This document shows positions 14,338-23,199 of a stretch of DNA of 64,000 nt, in pieces; position 1 is the stretch's first letter, and every line of letters begins with the position of its first letter. The DNA lies in the NCBI RefSeq assembly GCF_031157375.1, contig NZ_JAVIFV010000001.1:1054001-1118000 (forward strand), read 5' to 3'. Source of the DNA: Sphingosinicella sp. LHD-64 (GTDB lineage: Bacteria; Pseudomonadota; Alphaproteobacteria; Sphingomonadales; Sphingomonadaceae). The translations under genes were made by a program, and so were the position numbers. The notes beneath the pieces are model-generated. The model was not told the DNA's origin. It was given only the letters and a program-made list of their open reading frames with translations, and did no database searches.

Positions 14338-16690
14338 GCTTGCGATCCTTGCCGTGGCGCGAAAGCGCGCTGATCAATGCCGCGCGGTCGTAACGATAGA
14401 TGCTGTTATCGCCCTCGTCCGGCTCAGGCCGTGCCCGAATACGCAACACTTCGCCGGCGGTGGACTGCGCCGCGCCGCCTGCCTCTGCACTGGCGATGAC
14501 GATATCCGCCAAAACCTCCTCGCCTGCCGGGACGACGCGATAGCCGAGGCTCTCGATCAACGGGCGCAGAATATTGGCCATCCAGGGATCATCCGCGGGC
14601 AAGGCGCAGGTCGGCTGCTCCGCGCCGTCGGCCGCCTCGCCGGCAAAAGCGGCGAACAGCCAATAGGGGTCGACGATCTCGACCTGGTTGCCGTCGATCA
14701 GGGCGACGCCGGAAACCTCGCCAGGGACGAGCGCCGGCTGAAGGTCGATCGCGACCGCGCGGATATCGACGACTTCGGCAAAGCCGTAGGCGATCTCGGC
14801 CGCCCCGTCGGTGAGGCGGAGGATACGCAGCAGGCCCTCGGCCGGCGCTTCGGCACAGCCCGCCAGCGGCAGAATTCGCTCGCCCACCGGCACCCGCAGC
14901 CGGCCCGCGGTGAAGCTGATACTGTCGGCCGGAACATCCTCGATCCGCTCGACCACCGGCACGGGAACCGCGCGCAGGCCACCGTCGAGACCGCGGAACA
15001 GCAGCAATGTGCTTTCGCGCGTTTGCTCTGTCATGGCGTCGGCCGCAGGGCGATGCTCCACCTCCTGCTCGCCCGATCCTACGCCTGCCCGACTCGCCAT
15101 GCCCGACGGATCGAGCAGCAGGATCGGCCGGCCGTCATCGGCCAGCGTCGTGCCCGCATAGAGGCCGGCGGCCATCACCAGCGGCGCGGCGGGCTTCACG
15201 ACCAGCTCCTCATGGTCATGCACCGCATCGACCGCCAGCGCGTAGACGTCACCGCCGGCGGGCTTGAGAAGGATCAGCTTCTGCTCGTCGTCGGCGACCG
15301 CGGTGTCGACGCCGAGCAGGCCGGAGAGGCCGACCAGCGGCACGCGGCGGCCGCGGATCGTCGCGACATTGGCGTCGCCGAGCCGGTCGACCCGCACCGC
15401 CGCGCCGCGGGCACGCAGGATCTCCTCGATCGCCGAGCGCGGAATGGCGAAGATCTGGCCGCCCGCGCTGACCGTGAGCGCGGGAATGATCGTGAGCGTC
15501 AGCGGCACGCGGATAACGAGCTTCACGCCATGGCCGAGCCGCGAGTCGAGATCGACGACGCCACCGATCCGCTCGATATTCGCGCGCACCACGTCCATGC
15601 CGACGCCGCGGCCGGAAATCGCGGTCACCTGGCCGGCGGTCGAGAGGCCGGCCGCGAAGATCAGCTGAATGCGCTCGACATGCGACATGCGTTCCGCACG
15701 GTCGGACGTGACGATGCCGGCGGCGATCGCCTTGGCGACCAGCTTGTCGGCGTCGATTCCGCGGCCGTCGTCGGCGACCTCGATCAGGATCTGGTTGCCC
15801 GCCTGGCGCGCGGACACGCGCAGCACGCCGATCGCTTCCTTGCCGGCCTTCGCCCGGTCGGCGGAGGATTCGATGCCATGGTCGATCGCGTTGCGGACGA
15901 TGTGACTCAGCGGATCGCGGATCATCTCGATCATCTCGCGATCGAGCTCGACGTCGCCGCCGTCCACCTCCAGCCGGACCTGCTTGCCGAGTTCGGACGA
16001 GAGGTCGCGGACCATCCGCGGCAGCGCGGCGAACAGGTTGTCGATCCGCTGCATGCGGGTGCGGGTGATGGCGTCGCGGATCTCGGCGATGCAGCCGGAC
16101 ACACGTTCGAAGGCCGCTTCGACGGCGACGTCGCGCTCGGCGTCGCGCAGGCGCCGGGCCAGCTCGTTGCGGGCGAGCACCGCGTCGGAAACGCCGCTCA
16201 TCATCCGGTCAAGCAGGTCGACGGAGAGACGGATCGAGCGGACATTCTTGCGGCGCTCGAGATCGATGACCGGCGCGTCGGGCTCCGGCGTTGCGGTCGG
16301 AGCGGTCTCGACGTCCTCCTCCTCGTCCTCGCTCAGCGCGGCAATAAGCTGCTCGTCATCCTCGCTGGCCAACGAGTCCCCCGTTTCGAGGGCGTTCACA
16401 AGCTCGCCGATCCGGTCGATGACCGCGAGCACCGCGCTCACCAGCCTCGAATCGGCGGTGCGGCGGCCCGCGCGCACATCCGCCAGCACATCTTCAGCGG
16501 CATGACTCAGTTGCTGGAGACGCGGCAGATCGAAGAAGCCGCAATTGCCCTTGACGGTGTGGACGAAGCGGAAAATCTCGTCGAGCCGTTCGCGGTCGCC
16601 CGGCTCGGCCTCCCAGGCGACGATCGCGCCGGAAAGCGATTGCAGCATGTCGCGGGTTTCCGCGAGAAAGTCGTTGATCAGGTCGTCCAT
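14330..16690 (-). CDS. cheA: Chemotaxis histidine kinase CheA
   Basis: CheA is the central kinase of the pathway. The 786-residue protein has an HPt domain (residues 1-105) with phospho-acceptor His44 (RFVHTVKGNCGF), an acidic linker (about 105-145), the dimerisation and ATPase domains (about 150-400; N box VRNAIDHGIE, G1 VADDGRGID, G2 SGRGVGMDVV) and a CheW-like domain (about 400-535). I see no P2 CheY-docking domain. A second CheW-like stretch follows at about 560-683, then a tail (700-755; SLGYRVVPAGEEVLADIVIA) that resembles a receiver lacking the phospho-acceptor Asp. Confidence 0.95.
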   Translation of the reverse strand: MDDLINDFLAETRDMLQSLSGAIVAWEAEPGDRERLDEIFRFVHTVKGNCGFFDLPRLQQLSHAAEDVLADVRAGRRTADSRLVSAVLAVIDRIGELVNALETGDSLASEDDEQLIAALSEDEEEDVETAPTATPEPDAPVIDLERRKNVRSIRLSVDLLDRMMSGVSDAVLARNELARRLRDAERDVAVEAAFERVSGCIAEIRDAITRTRMQRIDNLFAALPRMVRDLSSELGKQVRLEVDGGDVELDREMIEMIRDPLSHIVRNAIDHGIESSADRAKAGKEAIGVLRVSARQAGNQILIEVADDGRGIDADKLVAKAIAAGIVTSDRAERMSHVERIQLIFAAGLSTAGQVTAISGRGVGMDVVRANIERIGGVVDLDSRLGHGVKLVIRVPLTLTIIPALTVSAGGQIFAIPRSAIEEILRARGAAVRVDRLGDANVATIRGRRVPLVGLSGLLGVDTAVADDEQKLILLKPAGGDVYALAVDAVHDHEELVVKPAAPLVMAAGLYAGTTLADDGRPILLLDPSGMASRAGVGSGEQEVEHRPAADAMTEQTRESTLLLFRGLDGGLRAVPVPVVERIEDVPADSISFTAGRLRVPVGERILPLAGCAEAPAEGLLRILRLTDGAAEIAYGFAEVVDIRAVAIDLQPALVPGEVSGVALIDGNQVEIVDPYWLFAAFAGEAADGAEQPTCALPADDPWMANILRPLIESLGYRVVPAGEEVLADIVIASAEAGGAAQSTAGEVLRIRARPEPDEGDNSIYRYDRAALISALSRHGKDRKHG

Positions 16691-16814
16691 GGCCCCTCAC
16701 CTGCGCGCCGCGGACTTATGGGACGGGCTTGGTTAAGAAGGCGTTCACTCCTCTGCAGCCTCATATCGGTCTTCAAACTCCCAAAATTCGACTGGACATA
16801 GCCTAAAACACACA

Positions 16815-16840
16815 CTAATGACTGACTGGTCAGTTATTAG
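16815..16840. promoter_or_regulatory. Palindromic operator at the TetR gene
   Basis: The 26-bp sequence is symmetric at 22 positions, with core ACTGACTGGTCAGT. Such TGACYGGTCA-like dyads are typical TetR-family operators. It ends at the bases that begin the ribosome site of the downstream tetR gene (AGGAAG, 16839-16844), so a bound repressor would block expression of the whole operon. It also lies in the divergent region with cheA. Confidence 0.6.
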
Positions 16841-16848
16841 GAAGAAGC

Positions 16849-17484
16849 GTGACCAGCCAGCCGAGATGGCGACGCCGCAAGGAAGCACGGCCGGGCGACA
16901 TCGTCGCCGCAGGCCTCGGCGTATTCGCGGAAAAGGGATTCGCCGGCGCCAGGATGGAGGAGATCGCGCGGCGCGCGGGCGTGTCGAAGGGCACGCTCTA
17001 TCTCTATTTCGAGACCAAGGAGGATGTGTTCCGCGCGGTCGTGCGTGAGGTGGTCGTGCCGAACGTGGATGCGGTGCGCGCCGCGATCCTTACCGCCGAC
17101 CTCCCTTTCCCCGCCCTGATCCGCACATTCCTGCCGCGCTTGGCCGAGATCATCATCAACGTGCCGATCGGCGCCGTCGCCAAGATGGTGGTCGGCGAAT
17201 CGCGCAATTTCCCCGAGCTCGCCAAGGTCTGGCACGACGACGTGGTCCAGAAGGCGGTCGGCGTCATTTCCGAGCTGATTGCGCGCGCGCAGGCAAGGGG
17301 CGAGGTCCGGCCCGGCAATCCCCGCATCCACGCCTTCTCGATCGTCGGCCCGATGATGCTCGGCGCGATCTGGCGCGAGACGTTCACGCCGATCGGCGGT
17401 GCCGATCCCGATCTTCCCACCATCGCCCGCCAGCATGCCGAGACGGTGCTCGGCGGGTTGCTCACCGAGGAGGCCCGGCCATGA
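16849..17484 (+). CDS. TetR/AcrR family transcriptional regulator
   Basis: The 211-residue repressor has an N-terminal helix-turn-helix of the TetR type (FAEKGFAGARMEEIARRAGV then SKGTLYLYFETKEDVFRAVV, residues about 22-60) and a ligand-binding C-terminal helical domain. It begins with GTG at 16849, 9 bp after a palindrome that is probably its own operator. Its stop overlaps the start of the HlyD gene by 4 bp (ATGA), so it most likely autoregulates and controls the exporter downstream in response to an exported or toxic compound. Confidence 0.93.
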   Translation: MTSQPRWRRRKEARPGDIVAAGLGVFAEKGFAGARMEEIARRAGVSKGTLYLYFETKEDVFRAVVREVVVPNVDAVRAAILTADLPFPALIRTFLPRLAEIIINVPIGAVAKMVVGESRNFPELAKVWHDDVVQKAVGVISELIARAQARGEVRPGNPRIHAFSIVGPMMLGAIWRETFTPIGGADPDLPTIARQHAETVLGGLLTEEARP

Positions 17485-18452
17485 AGCCGCAGCGCGCCGT
17501 CGTCCTGGTCCTTGCCGGCCTCGCGGTCCTGTTCCTTGCCTGGCTGCTGCTTGCGCCACAGTTCCGGCCAGCGCCGACCCTTTCCGGTTACATTGAGGGC
17601 GAGACGCTCTATCTCTCCGCTGCGGTGCCCGGAACGGTGACCCGGCTCGGCGTCCGGCGCGGCCAGCGCGTGGACGGCGGCGCACGCCTCTTCCAGGTCG
17701 AACCCGACCAGCAGGCGGCCCAGGCCGACCAGGCAACAGCCGAGCTTGCCGCGGCACGTGCCCAGGCCGAAGACGCCCGGCGCGGCCAGCGTCCGCCGGA
17801 AATCGCCGTGCTCGAAGCGGACCGCAATGCCGCCGAGGCCTCGGTGCGCGAGACGCGGATCGCCCTCAATCGCGCCCAGGAGCTCGTGCGGCGTGGCATC
17901 TATGCAAGGGTACGGCTCGACGAAGCACGGGCGGCCTATCAGAACGCCGCGGCACAGCTCGATGCGGCGCGGCAGCGGATCGAGGTCGCCGAACTGGGCC
18001 AGCGCGAGGACCAGATCCGCGCCGCCGACGCCCGGGTCGCGCAGGCGCAGGGTCGAGTCACCGAAACCAGCGCCCGCCTCGCGACCCTGTCGCCGATCGC
18101 GCCGTCGGCCGGGCGGATCGAGGACGTCTTCTTCCAGCGCGGCGAGTGGGTGGCGGCGAATCAGGCGGTGATCGCCTTGATCCCCGACGACCGCGTGTTC
18201 GTGCGCTTCTTCGTGCCGGAGACGGAAGTCGCCGCCTACCGTCCCGGCCGTCAGGTCCACTTCTCTTGCGACGGCTGCGCCACGAACCTCGCCGCGACCA
18301 TCTCCTATGTGAGCCCGCGCCCCGAATTCACCCCGCCGGTCATCTACAGCCGCGAGGCGCGCGACCGGCTGGTGTTCATGGTCGAGGCGCGGCCGGCGAA
18401 CGGCGCGGCGCTGATCCCCGGCCTGCCGGTCGATGTGGAGCGGGTCGAATGA
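17481..18452 (+). CDS. HlyD/YbhG-type membrane fusion protein
   Basis: This 323-residue periplasmic adaptor has one N-terminal membrane anchor (residues about 8-26), a lipoyl/barrel half (LYLSAAVPGTVTRLGVRRGQ), a long alpha hairpin rich in Ala/Gln/Glu (about 75-195), and the second half (APSAGRIEDVFFQRGEWVAA). It is the partner of the following ABC ATPase and permease, bridging to an outer-membrane channel that is not encoded here. It overlaps tetR and the ATPase gene by 4 bp on each side. Confidence 0.92.
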   Translation: MKPQRAVVLVLAGLAVLFLAWLLLAPQFRPAPTLSGYIEGETLYLSAAVPGTVTRLGVRRGQRVDGGARLFQVEPDQQAAQADQATAELAAARAQAEDARRGQRPPEIAVLEADRNAAEASVRETRIALNRAQELVRRGIYARVRLDEARAAYQNAAAQLDAARQRIEVAELGQREDQIRAADARVAQAQGRVTETSARLATLSPIAPSAGRIEDVFFQRGEWVAANQAVIALIPDDRVFVRFFVPETEVAAYRPGRQVHFSCDGCATNLAATISYVSPRPEFTPPVIYSREARDRLVFMVEARPANGAALIPGLPVDVERVE

Positions 18453-19366
18453 CCGTCGCGATCGACGCCCAGGGTCTCAACAAGTCGTTCGGCGGCCGCC
18501 GGGTGGTGAAGGACTTCTCGATCCGGGTGGACGAGGGGCGGATCACCGGGTTCCTCGGCCCCAACGGCTCCGGCAAGACGACCACGCTGCGCATGCTCTG
18601 CGGCCTGCTGACGCCGGACAGCGGCACCGGGACCGCGCTCGGCTTCGACATCATCTCGGAAAGCTGGGAGATCAAGCGCCGCACCGGCTACATGACCCAG
18701 AAATTCTCGCTCTATGAGGACCTGACCGTCGAGGAGAACCTCCAGTTCTCCGCCCGCATCCGCAGCCTCGACCGGATCGGAGAGCGGGTGGCGGATGCGC
18801 TGGAGCAGCTCGGCCTCGCCGAGCGCCGCAAGCAGCTTGCGGGCACGCTTTCGGGCGGCTGGAAGCAGCGCCTGGCGCTCGCGGTCGCGACCCTGCACGA
18901 GCCGCAGCTGCTCCTCCTCGACGAACCCACTGCGGGCGTCGACCCGCAGGCACGGCGGACCTTCTGGGACGAAATCCACACGCTCGCCGCCCGCGGCCTC
19001 ACCGTGCTGGTCTCGACCCATTATATGGACGAGGCCGAGCGCTGCCACGACATCGCCTATATCGCCTATGGCGAGCTGCTCGCCCGCGGCACTGCCGAGG
19101 AGGTGATCGCGGGCGCGAAGCTCGCGACCTGGCGCGGCGAAGGCCCGGGCGTCGACCGGCTCGCGGGCGAACTGCTCAGGGACCCGGCGGTCGAGATGGC
19201 GGCGCCGTTCGGCCTCGCGCTCCACGTAAGCGGCGGCGACGCGGATAGGCTCGAAAGAGCGCTGGCCCCCTATCAACGGTCCCCGTTCAGATGGGCGCGC
19301 ACCGAGCCCACGCTGGAGGACGTGTTCATCCACCTGATGAGCCGCGTCCCGGACAACTTCCAATGA
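18449..19366 (+). CDS. ABC exporter ATP-binding protein (YbhF-like)
   Basis: The 305-residue ATPase has Walker A GPNGSGKT (37-44), Q-loop TGYMTQKFSLY, the signature LSGGWKQR (Trp replaces the usual Gln), Walker B LLLLDEPTAGVDPQ and the H-loop STHYMDEAERC. The C-terminal 80 residues end EPTLEDVFIHLMSR, typical of ATPases working with ABC-2 permeases. Only one ATP-binding domain is present, unlike the double-domain YbhF/YhiH. It is coupled to both neighbours by ATGA overlaps. Confidence 0.95.
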   Translation: MTVAIDAQGLNKSFGGRRVVKDFSIRVDEGRITGFLGPNGSGKTTTLRMLCGLLTPDSGTGTALGFDIISESWEIKRRTGYMTQKFSLYEDLTVEENLQFSARIRSLDRIGERVADALEQLGLAERRKQLAGTLSGGWKQRLALAVATLHEPQLLLLDEPTAGVDPQARRTFWDEIHTLAARGLTVLVSTHYMDEAERCHDIAYIAYGELLARGTAEEVIAGAKLATWRGEGPGVDRLAGELLRDPAVEMAAPFGLALHVSGGDADRLERALAPYQRSPFRWARTEPTLEDVFIHLMSRVPDNFQ

Positions 19367-20520
19367 GCGCGGAGCCCCGTCAGCCGAACCAGGCCTTCTC
19401 CCTCGAACGGACGGGCGCCGTGCTCATCAAGGAGTTCATCCAGCTCACTCGCGACCGGATCACCTATGCGCTGATCCTCGCCGTGCCCGTGATCCAGATG
19501 CTGCTGTTCGGCTATGCGATCAACACCGATCCCCGCCACCTGCCGACCGCAATTCTGGTGCAGGAGAACAGCGTCTTTGCCCGCTCGGTCGTGTCGGGGA
19601 TCGCCAACTCCTCCTATTTCGACATCAATCATCAGGTCCGGAACGCCGCGGAGCTCGACGAACTGGTCCGCACCGGCCAGGTCCAGTTCGCGATCACCAT
19701 TCCCGGCGACTTCACCCGGCGGGTCGTGCGCGGCGACCGGGCACAGATCCTGGTCGAGGCCGACGCCACTGATCCCACCGCGACGGGGAGCGCGCTCGCC
19801 GCGCTCGCCCAGCTGCCGCGGGAGGCGCTGCGGCGCGACCTCACCGGCGCGGTGGCGCCGCCGGCCGATCCCGAGCAGCCGTTCGAGATCGTCGTCCACC
19901 GCCGCTACAATCCGGAGAACATCACCGCCTACAACATCGTCCCCGGCCTGCTCGGCATCGTGCTGACGCTGACCCTGGTGATGATGACCGCGATCGGCGT
20001 CACGCGCGAACAGGAGCGCGGGACGATGGAAAGCCTGCTCGCGACGCCGGTCCAGCCGCTCGAGGTGATGATCGGCAAGCTCGCGCCGTTTGTGATCGTC
20101 GGGATGATCCAGACGGCGCTGATCCTCATCATCGGACGGGTCCTGTTCGGCGTGCCGATGGCGGGCGGCTGGCCGGGGCTCATCCTCGGCACGACCCTGT
20201 TCATCATCGGCTCGCTGGGCTTGGGCTTCCTGATCTCGACGCTGACCCGCACCCAGCTCCAGGCGATGCAGCTTTCGGTCTTCTACCTCCTGCCCTCGAT
20301 CCTGCTCTCCGGCTTCATGTTCCCGTTCCGCGGCATGCCGGACTGGGCGCAATGGCTGGGCACGCTGATCCCGGTGACCCATTTCCTGAGGATCGTGCGC
20401 GGCGCATTGCTCAAGGGTCAGGGCTTCGCCGACATGGGGCCGAGCCTGCTCGCGCTGGCCGTCTTCGTCTGCGCGGTCGCCGCATTGGCCCTGGCGAGGT
20501 ATCGGACGACGCTGGACTGA
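19363..20520 (+). CDS. ABC-2 type transporter permease
   Basis: The 385-residue permease has a first membrane helix (YALILAVPVIQMLLFGYAI), a periplasmic domain of about 160 residues, and five C-terminal helices, with the family motif REQERGTMESLLATPVQPLE between helices. It matches the YhhJ/YbhS/YbhR family. Only one permease gene follows, so the transporter is likely a permease homodimer; YbhFSR-like systems have two. Its role is drug or lipid-like substrate efflux, inferred from the TetR/HlyD context. Confidence 0.92.
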   Translation: MSAEPRQPNQAFSLERTGAVLIKEFIQLTRDRITYALILAVPVIQMLLFGYAINTDPRHLPTAILVQENSVFARSVVSGIANSSYFDINHQVRNAAELDELVRTGQVQFAITIPGDFTRRVVRGDRAQILVEADATDPTATGSALAALAQLPREALRRDLTGAVAPPADPEQPFEIVVHRRYNPENITAYNIVPGLLGIVLTLTLVMMTAIGVTREQERGTMESLLATPVQPLEVMIGKLAPFVIVGMIQTALILIIGRVLFGVPMAGGWPGLILGTTLFIIGSLGLGFLISTLTRTQLQAMQLSVFYLLPSILLSGFMFPFRGMPDWAQWLGTLIPVTHFLRIVRGALLKGQGFADMGPSLLALAVFVCAVAALALARYRTTLD

Positions 20521-20525
20521 TCGCG

Positions 20526-20966
20526 CTACTGCGCCTGCAGAACCCGTTCGATCTCGTCCACCGGCATCCTGGTCAGGTCCTTCGGCACCTCGCCGACCAG
20601 CCGGCGCTCGACCTCCTTGTGATAATGTTTGCGAAGCTCGCCGAGCGTCCTGGGCGGGGCGACGACGATCAGCGCTTCATAGTCGCCGCCCAGAGCCCGC
20701 GCCTTCAGCGTCTCGGCCATCCCGGCGGCGAAGCGGTCCTCCTCCTGCTGATGGAAATCGACCTCCTCCATCGAGCCGCCGATCCCGGCGACCGGCGTCG
20801 CCGCGCGGCCCGCGAGATCGGTCGCCTGCTCGTGATGGTCGGGATTGTCCTGGACGACCTTGTCCTCGACGACGAGGTTCGGGAAGGCTGCGTCGCCTTC
20901 GTTGCGGAAGAACAGGGACTTGCGGCCGTCGGCGACCAGCACGACGCTGTTGTTGGGGACCCGCAT
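20526..20966 (-). CDS. Host attachment family protein (PF10116-type)
   Basis: The 146-residue soluble protein matches the family annotated as protein required for attachment to host cells, related to the archaeo-eukaryotic release-factor (baeRF) fold. Seen are the N-terminal strand NNSVVLVADGRKSLFF, the middle FAAGMAETLKARALGGDYEA, and the end LIVVAPPRTLGELRKHYHKE. Its molecular function is not established. The ATG at 20966 is chosen; one at 20978 would add four residues. It converges with the ABC permease gene, 5 bp away. Confidence 0.85.
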   Translation of the reverse strand: MRVPNNSVVLVADGRKSLFFRNEGDAAFPNLVVEDKVVQDNPDHHEQATDLAGRAATPVAGIGGSMEEVDFHQQEEDRFAAGMAETLKARALGGDYEALIVVAPPRTLGELRKHYHKEVERRLVGEVPKDLTRMPVDEIERVLQAQ

Positions 20967-21056
20967 CGCTCGCTCCATCGTTGATCCGGTTGCCCGACCA
21001 ACGCGAATCCGGCGCGGATGGTTGCCGCACGCCGCGCGCCCCGGCATAGCGGGGCC

Positions 21057-21821
21057 ATGCGGATTCTCCTCACCAACGACGACGGCGTGAATGCGACGGG
21101 GCTCAAGGTGCTGGAGAAGATCGCCCGCGAATTTTCGGACGACATCTGGATCGTCGCGCCCGCCGAGGAGCAGTCGGGCGCCGGCCATTCGCTCACCCTC
21201 ACGGTTCCCGTTCGCCTGAGGAAGCTCGGCGAGCGCCGCTTCTGCGTCACCGGCACCCCGACCGACGCGGTGATGATGGGCCTCGCCCATGTCCTCAAGG
21301 ACATGCAGCCGGACCTCATCCTCTCCGGCGTCAACCGCGGCGCGAACCTCGGCGAGGACGTCACCTATTCGGGGACCGTCTCGGCGGCGATGGAAGGCGC
21401 GCTGGCCGGCATCCCATCGGTCGCGCTCAGCCAGAACTACGCGCGCGAAGGCATGGGCGATACCGTGCCCTTCGCCACGGCCGAGGCCTGGGCCGACGAG
21501 GTGCTGCGGCCGCTGATCGCCGAGCCGATGGCGCCGCGCACGCTGGCCAACGTCAACTTCCCGGCGCGACCGCCCACCGAGGTGAAGGGCATCCGTGTCG
21601 TGCGTCAGGGCCTGCGCGACTATGGCCGCACCCGCATCGTCGAACGCACCGATCCGCGCGGCTACAATTATTACTGGTTCGGGCTCGGCCCGGTGCTGCA
21701 CACGCCCGGCCACGCGACCGATCTGGAGGCGATCGCCGACGGCTATGTGACGGTGACGCCGCTCCATCTCGACCTCACCCACGATCCGTCGCTGGATCGC
21801 CTCAAGGCGCTCTATCCCTGA
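21057..21821 (+). CDS. surE: 5'/3'-nucleotidase SurE
   Basis: SurE is a metal-dependent survival phosphatase acting on nucleoside monophosphates and polyphosphate. The start MRILLTNDDGVNATGLKVLE contains the metal-binding Asp-Asp pair; SGVNRGANLGEDVTYSGTVS provides the Asn and the second ligand group, and TGTPTDAVMMG is also conserved. At 254 residues it has normal length. The stop shares one base with the start of the K+ channel gene. In many proteobacteria surE precedes pcm and nlpD; here it does not. Confidence 0.96.
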   Translation: MRILLTNDDGVNATGLKVLEKIAREFSDDIWIVAPAEEQSGAGHSLTLTVPVRLRKLGERRFCVTGTPTDAVMMGLAHVLKDMQPDLILSGVNRGANLGEDVTYSGTVSAAMEGALAGIPSVALSQNYAREGMGDTVPFATAEAWADEVLRPLIAEPMAPRTLANVNFPARPPTEVKGIRVVRQGLRDYGRTRIVERTDPRGYNYYWFGLGPVLHTPGHATDLEAIADGYVTVTPLHLDLTHDPSLDRLKALYP

Positions 21822-22879
21822 TGGCGCTGCGCCGGGGGCCCGACCACGTCACCCTGCGGCGCAAGAGCCCGCTGCCCGTCTGGGTGCAGATCGGCTGGCG
21901 CGTCGCCCTGGTCCTCGGCCTGCTCGTCTTCGCGGTGCTCGTCCACTGGCTGGAGCGCGACGGCCTCAGGGACAATCTCGACAATCACGTCAGCTTCCTC
22001 GACGTGATCTATTTCACCATGATCTCGATCACCACGACCGGCTACGGCGACGTCGTTCCGATCGCCGACAACACGCGCATGTTCGACGCGCTGGTGGTGA
22101 CGCCGATCCGCGTCTTCTTCGTGCTGATCTTCATCGGCACCGCCTACAATTTCGTTTTCCGCCGGACATGGGAGAGATGGCAGATGGCCAGGCTTCAGAG
22201 CCGCCTTAGCGGTCATATCGTCGTCGCGGGCTTCGGCACGAGCAGCTCGGAGGCCGTCGACGAGCTGATCGCGCGTGGCACTCCTGCCGCAGAGATCGTC
22301 GTCATCGACGCCGAGCCCGTGGCGCTGGAACGCGCGGAATCCCTGGGCTGCGCGGTGCTCTGCGCCGATGCCACCCGCGACACGACGCTGAAGGACGTCC
22401 ATATCGACCGTGCGAAGGCGATGATGATCTCGGCCGGGCGCGACGACACCTCCATCCTGATGGTGCTCACCGCGCGTCACCTCGCGCCGCGCATCCCGAT
22501 CAGCGTCGCGGTGCGCAACCAGGACAACGAACTGCTCGCCCGGCAGGCCGGCGCGACCACCGTCATCAATCCGGTGAGCTTCGCCGGGCTGCTGCTCGCC
22601 GGCTCGACCCATGGCGAGCATATCGCCGACTATCTCGCCGACCTCGCCAGTTCGAGCGGCCGGGTCCAGCTCCACGAGCGCAACGTGACGCCGGAGGAGT
22701 GCGGCAAGCCGATCTCGGCGATTGCCAACGGGCTCGGCGTGCGCCTGTACCGCGACGGCAAGCCCTACGGCTTCTGGGAGCCGGAAGCGCAGTCGCTTGT
22801 CCCTGGCGACTGCATCATCGAGATCCTGCCGACGGCGCCGGCCGAACGCGATGTGGAGGACCAGGGGGCAACACCATGA
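21821..22879 (+). CDS. Two-helix potassium channel with RCK/TrkA-N domain
   Basis: The 352-residue protein has helix 1 at about 25-44, a pore loop with the K+ selectivity filter TTGYGD (72-77), helix 2 at about 93-112 and a cytoplasmic RCK domain from residue 131 with the nucleotide-binding motif VVAGFGTSSSEAVDEL and the acidic end of strand 2 (EIVVIDAE). A C-terminal TrkA-C-like region ends PGDCIIEILP. This is the MthK/Kch-type architecture. It is coupled to surE upstream and overlaps the next gene by 4 bp. Confidence 0.94.
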   Translation: MALRRGPDHVTLRRKSPLPVWVQIGWRVALVLGLLVFAVLVHWLERDGLRDNLDNHVSFLDVIYFTMISITTTGYGDVVPIADNTRMFDALVVTPIRVFFVLIFIGTAYNFVFRRTWERWQMARLQSRLSGHIVVAGFGTSSSEAVDELIARGTPAAEIVVIDAEPVALERAESLGCAVLCADATRDTTLKDVHIDRAKAMMISAGRDDTSILMVLTARHLAPRIPISVAVRNQDNELLARQAGATTVINPVSFAGLLLAGSTHGEHIADYLADLASSSGRVQLHERNVTPEECGKPISAIANGLGVRLYRDGKPYGFWEPEAQSLVPGDCIIEILPTAPAERDVEDQGATP

Positions 22880-23199
22880 TCTGCCGGCTCTGGCGCGGAT
22901 GGACGACGCCGGACAATGCTGAAGCCTATGAGAAGGTGGTGCGTGGCGAGGTCATCCCCGGTATCGAGGCGCGGCGCATTCCCGGCTTCCTCCACATCGA
23001 TCTGATGCGCCGCGCCGACGGCGACGAGGTCGAGTTCCAGACCCTGATGTGGTTCGAGAGCCTCGCGGCGATCCGTGCCTTCATGGGCGAGGATTATGCG
23101 GTGAGCCATGTCCCCGCCGCGGCGCAGGCCGTCCTGTCGCGCTTCGACCAGCGCGCCGCCCATTTCGAGGTGATCGACCGGAGAGCCCAGGATGGCTGA
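22876..23199 (+). CDS. Small dimeric alpha-beta barrel (ABM-like) protein
   Basis: The 107-residue protein starts MICRLWRGWTTPDNAEAYEK and contains PGFLHIDLMRRADGDEVEFQ and MWFESLAAIRAFMGEDY, a ferredoxin-like pattern of the antibiotic biosynthesis monooxygenase/dimeric barrel superfamily. Members range from small monooxygenases to proteins of unknown role, and no catalytic residue can be assigned. It overlaps both neighbours (4 and 8 bp), so it is cotranslated with the channel and the Pr6Pr protein. Confidence 0.75.
   Translation: MICRLWRGWTTPDNAEAYEKVVRGEVIPGIEARRIPGFLHIDLMRRADGDEVEFQTLMWFESLAAIRAFMGEDYAVSHVPAAAQAVLSRFDQRAAHFEVIDRRAQDG

Noticed and set aside
14288-16801. 837-codon plus-strand reading frame opposite cheA
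   Set aside because: It is the antisense shadow of a clear cheA gene, with His/Arg/Asp-rich composition typical of reversed GC-rich coding sequence.
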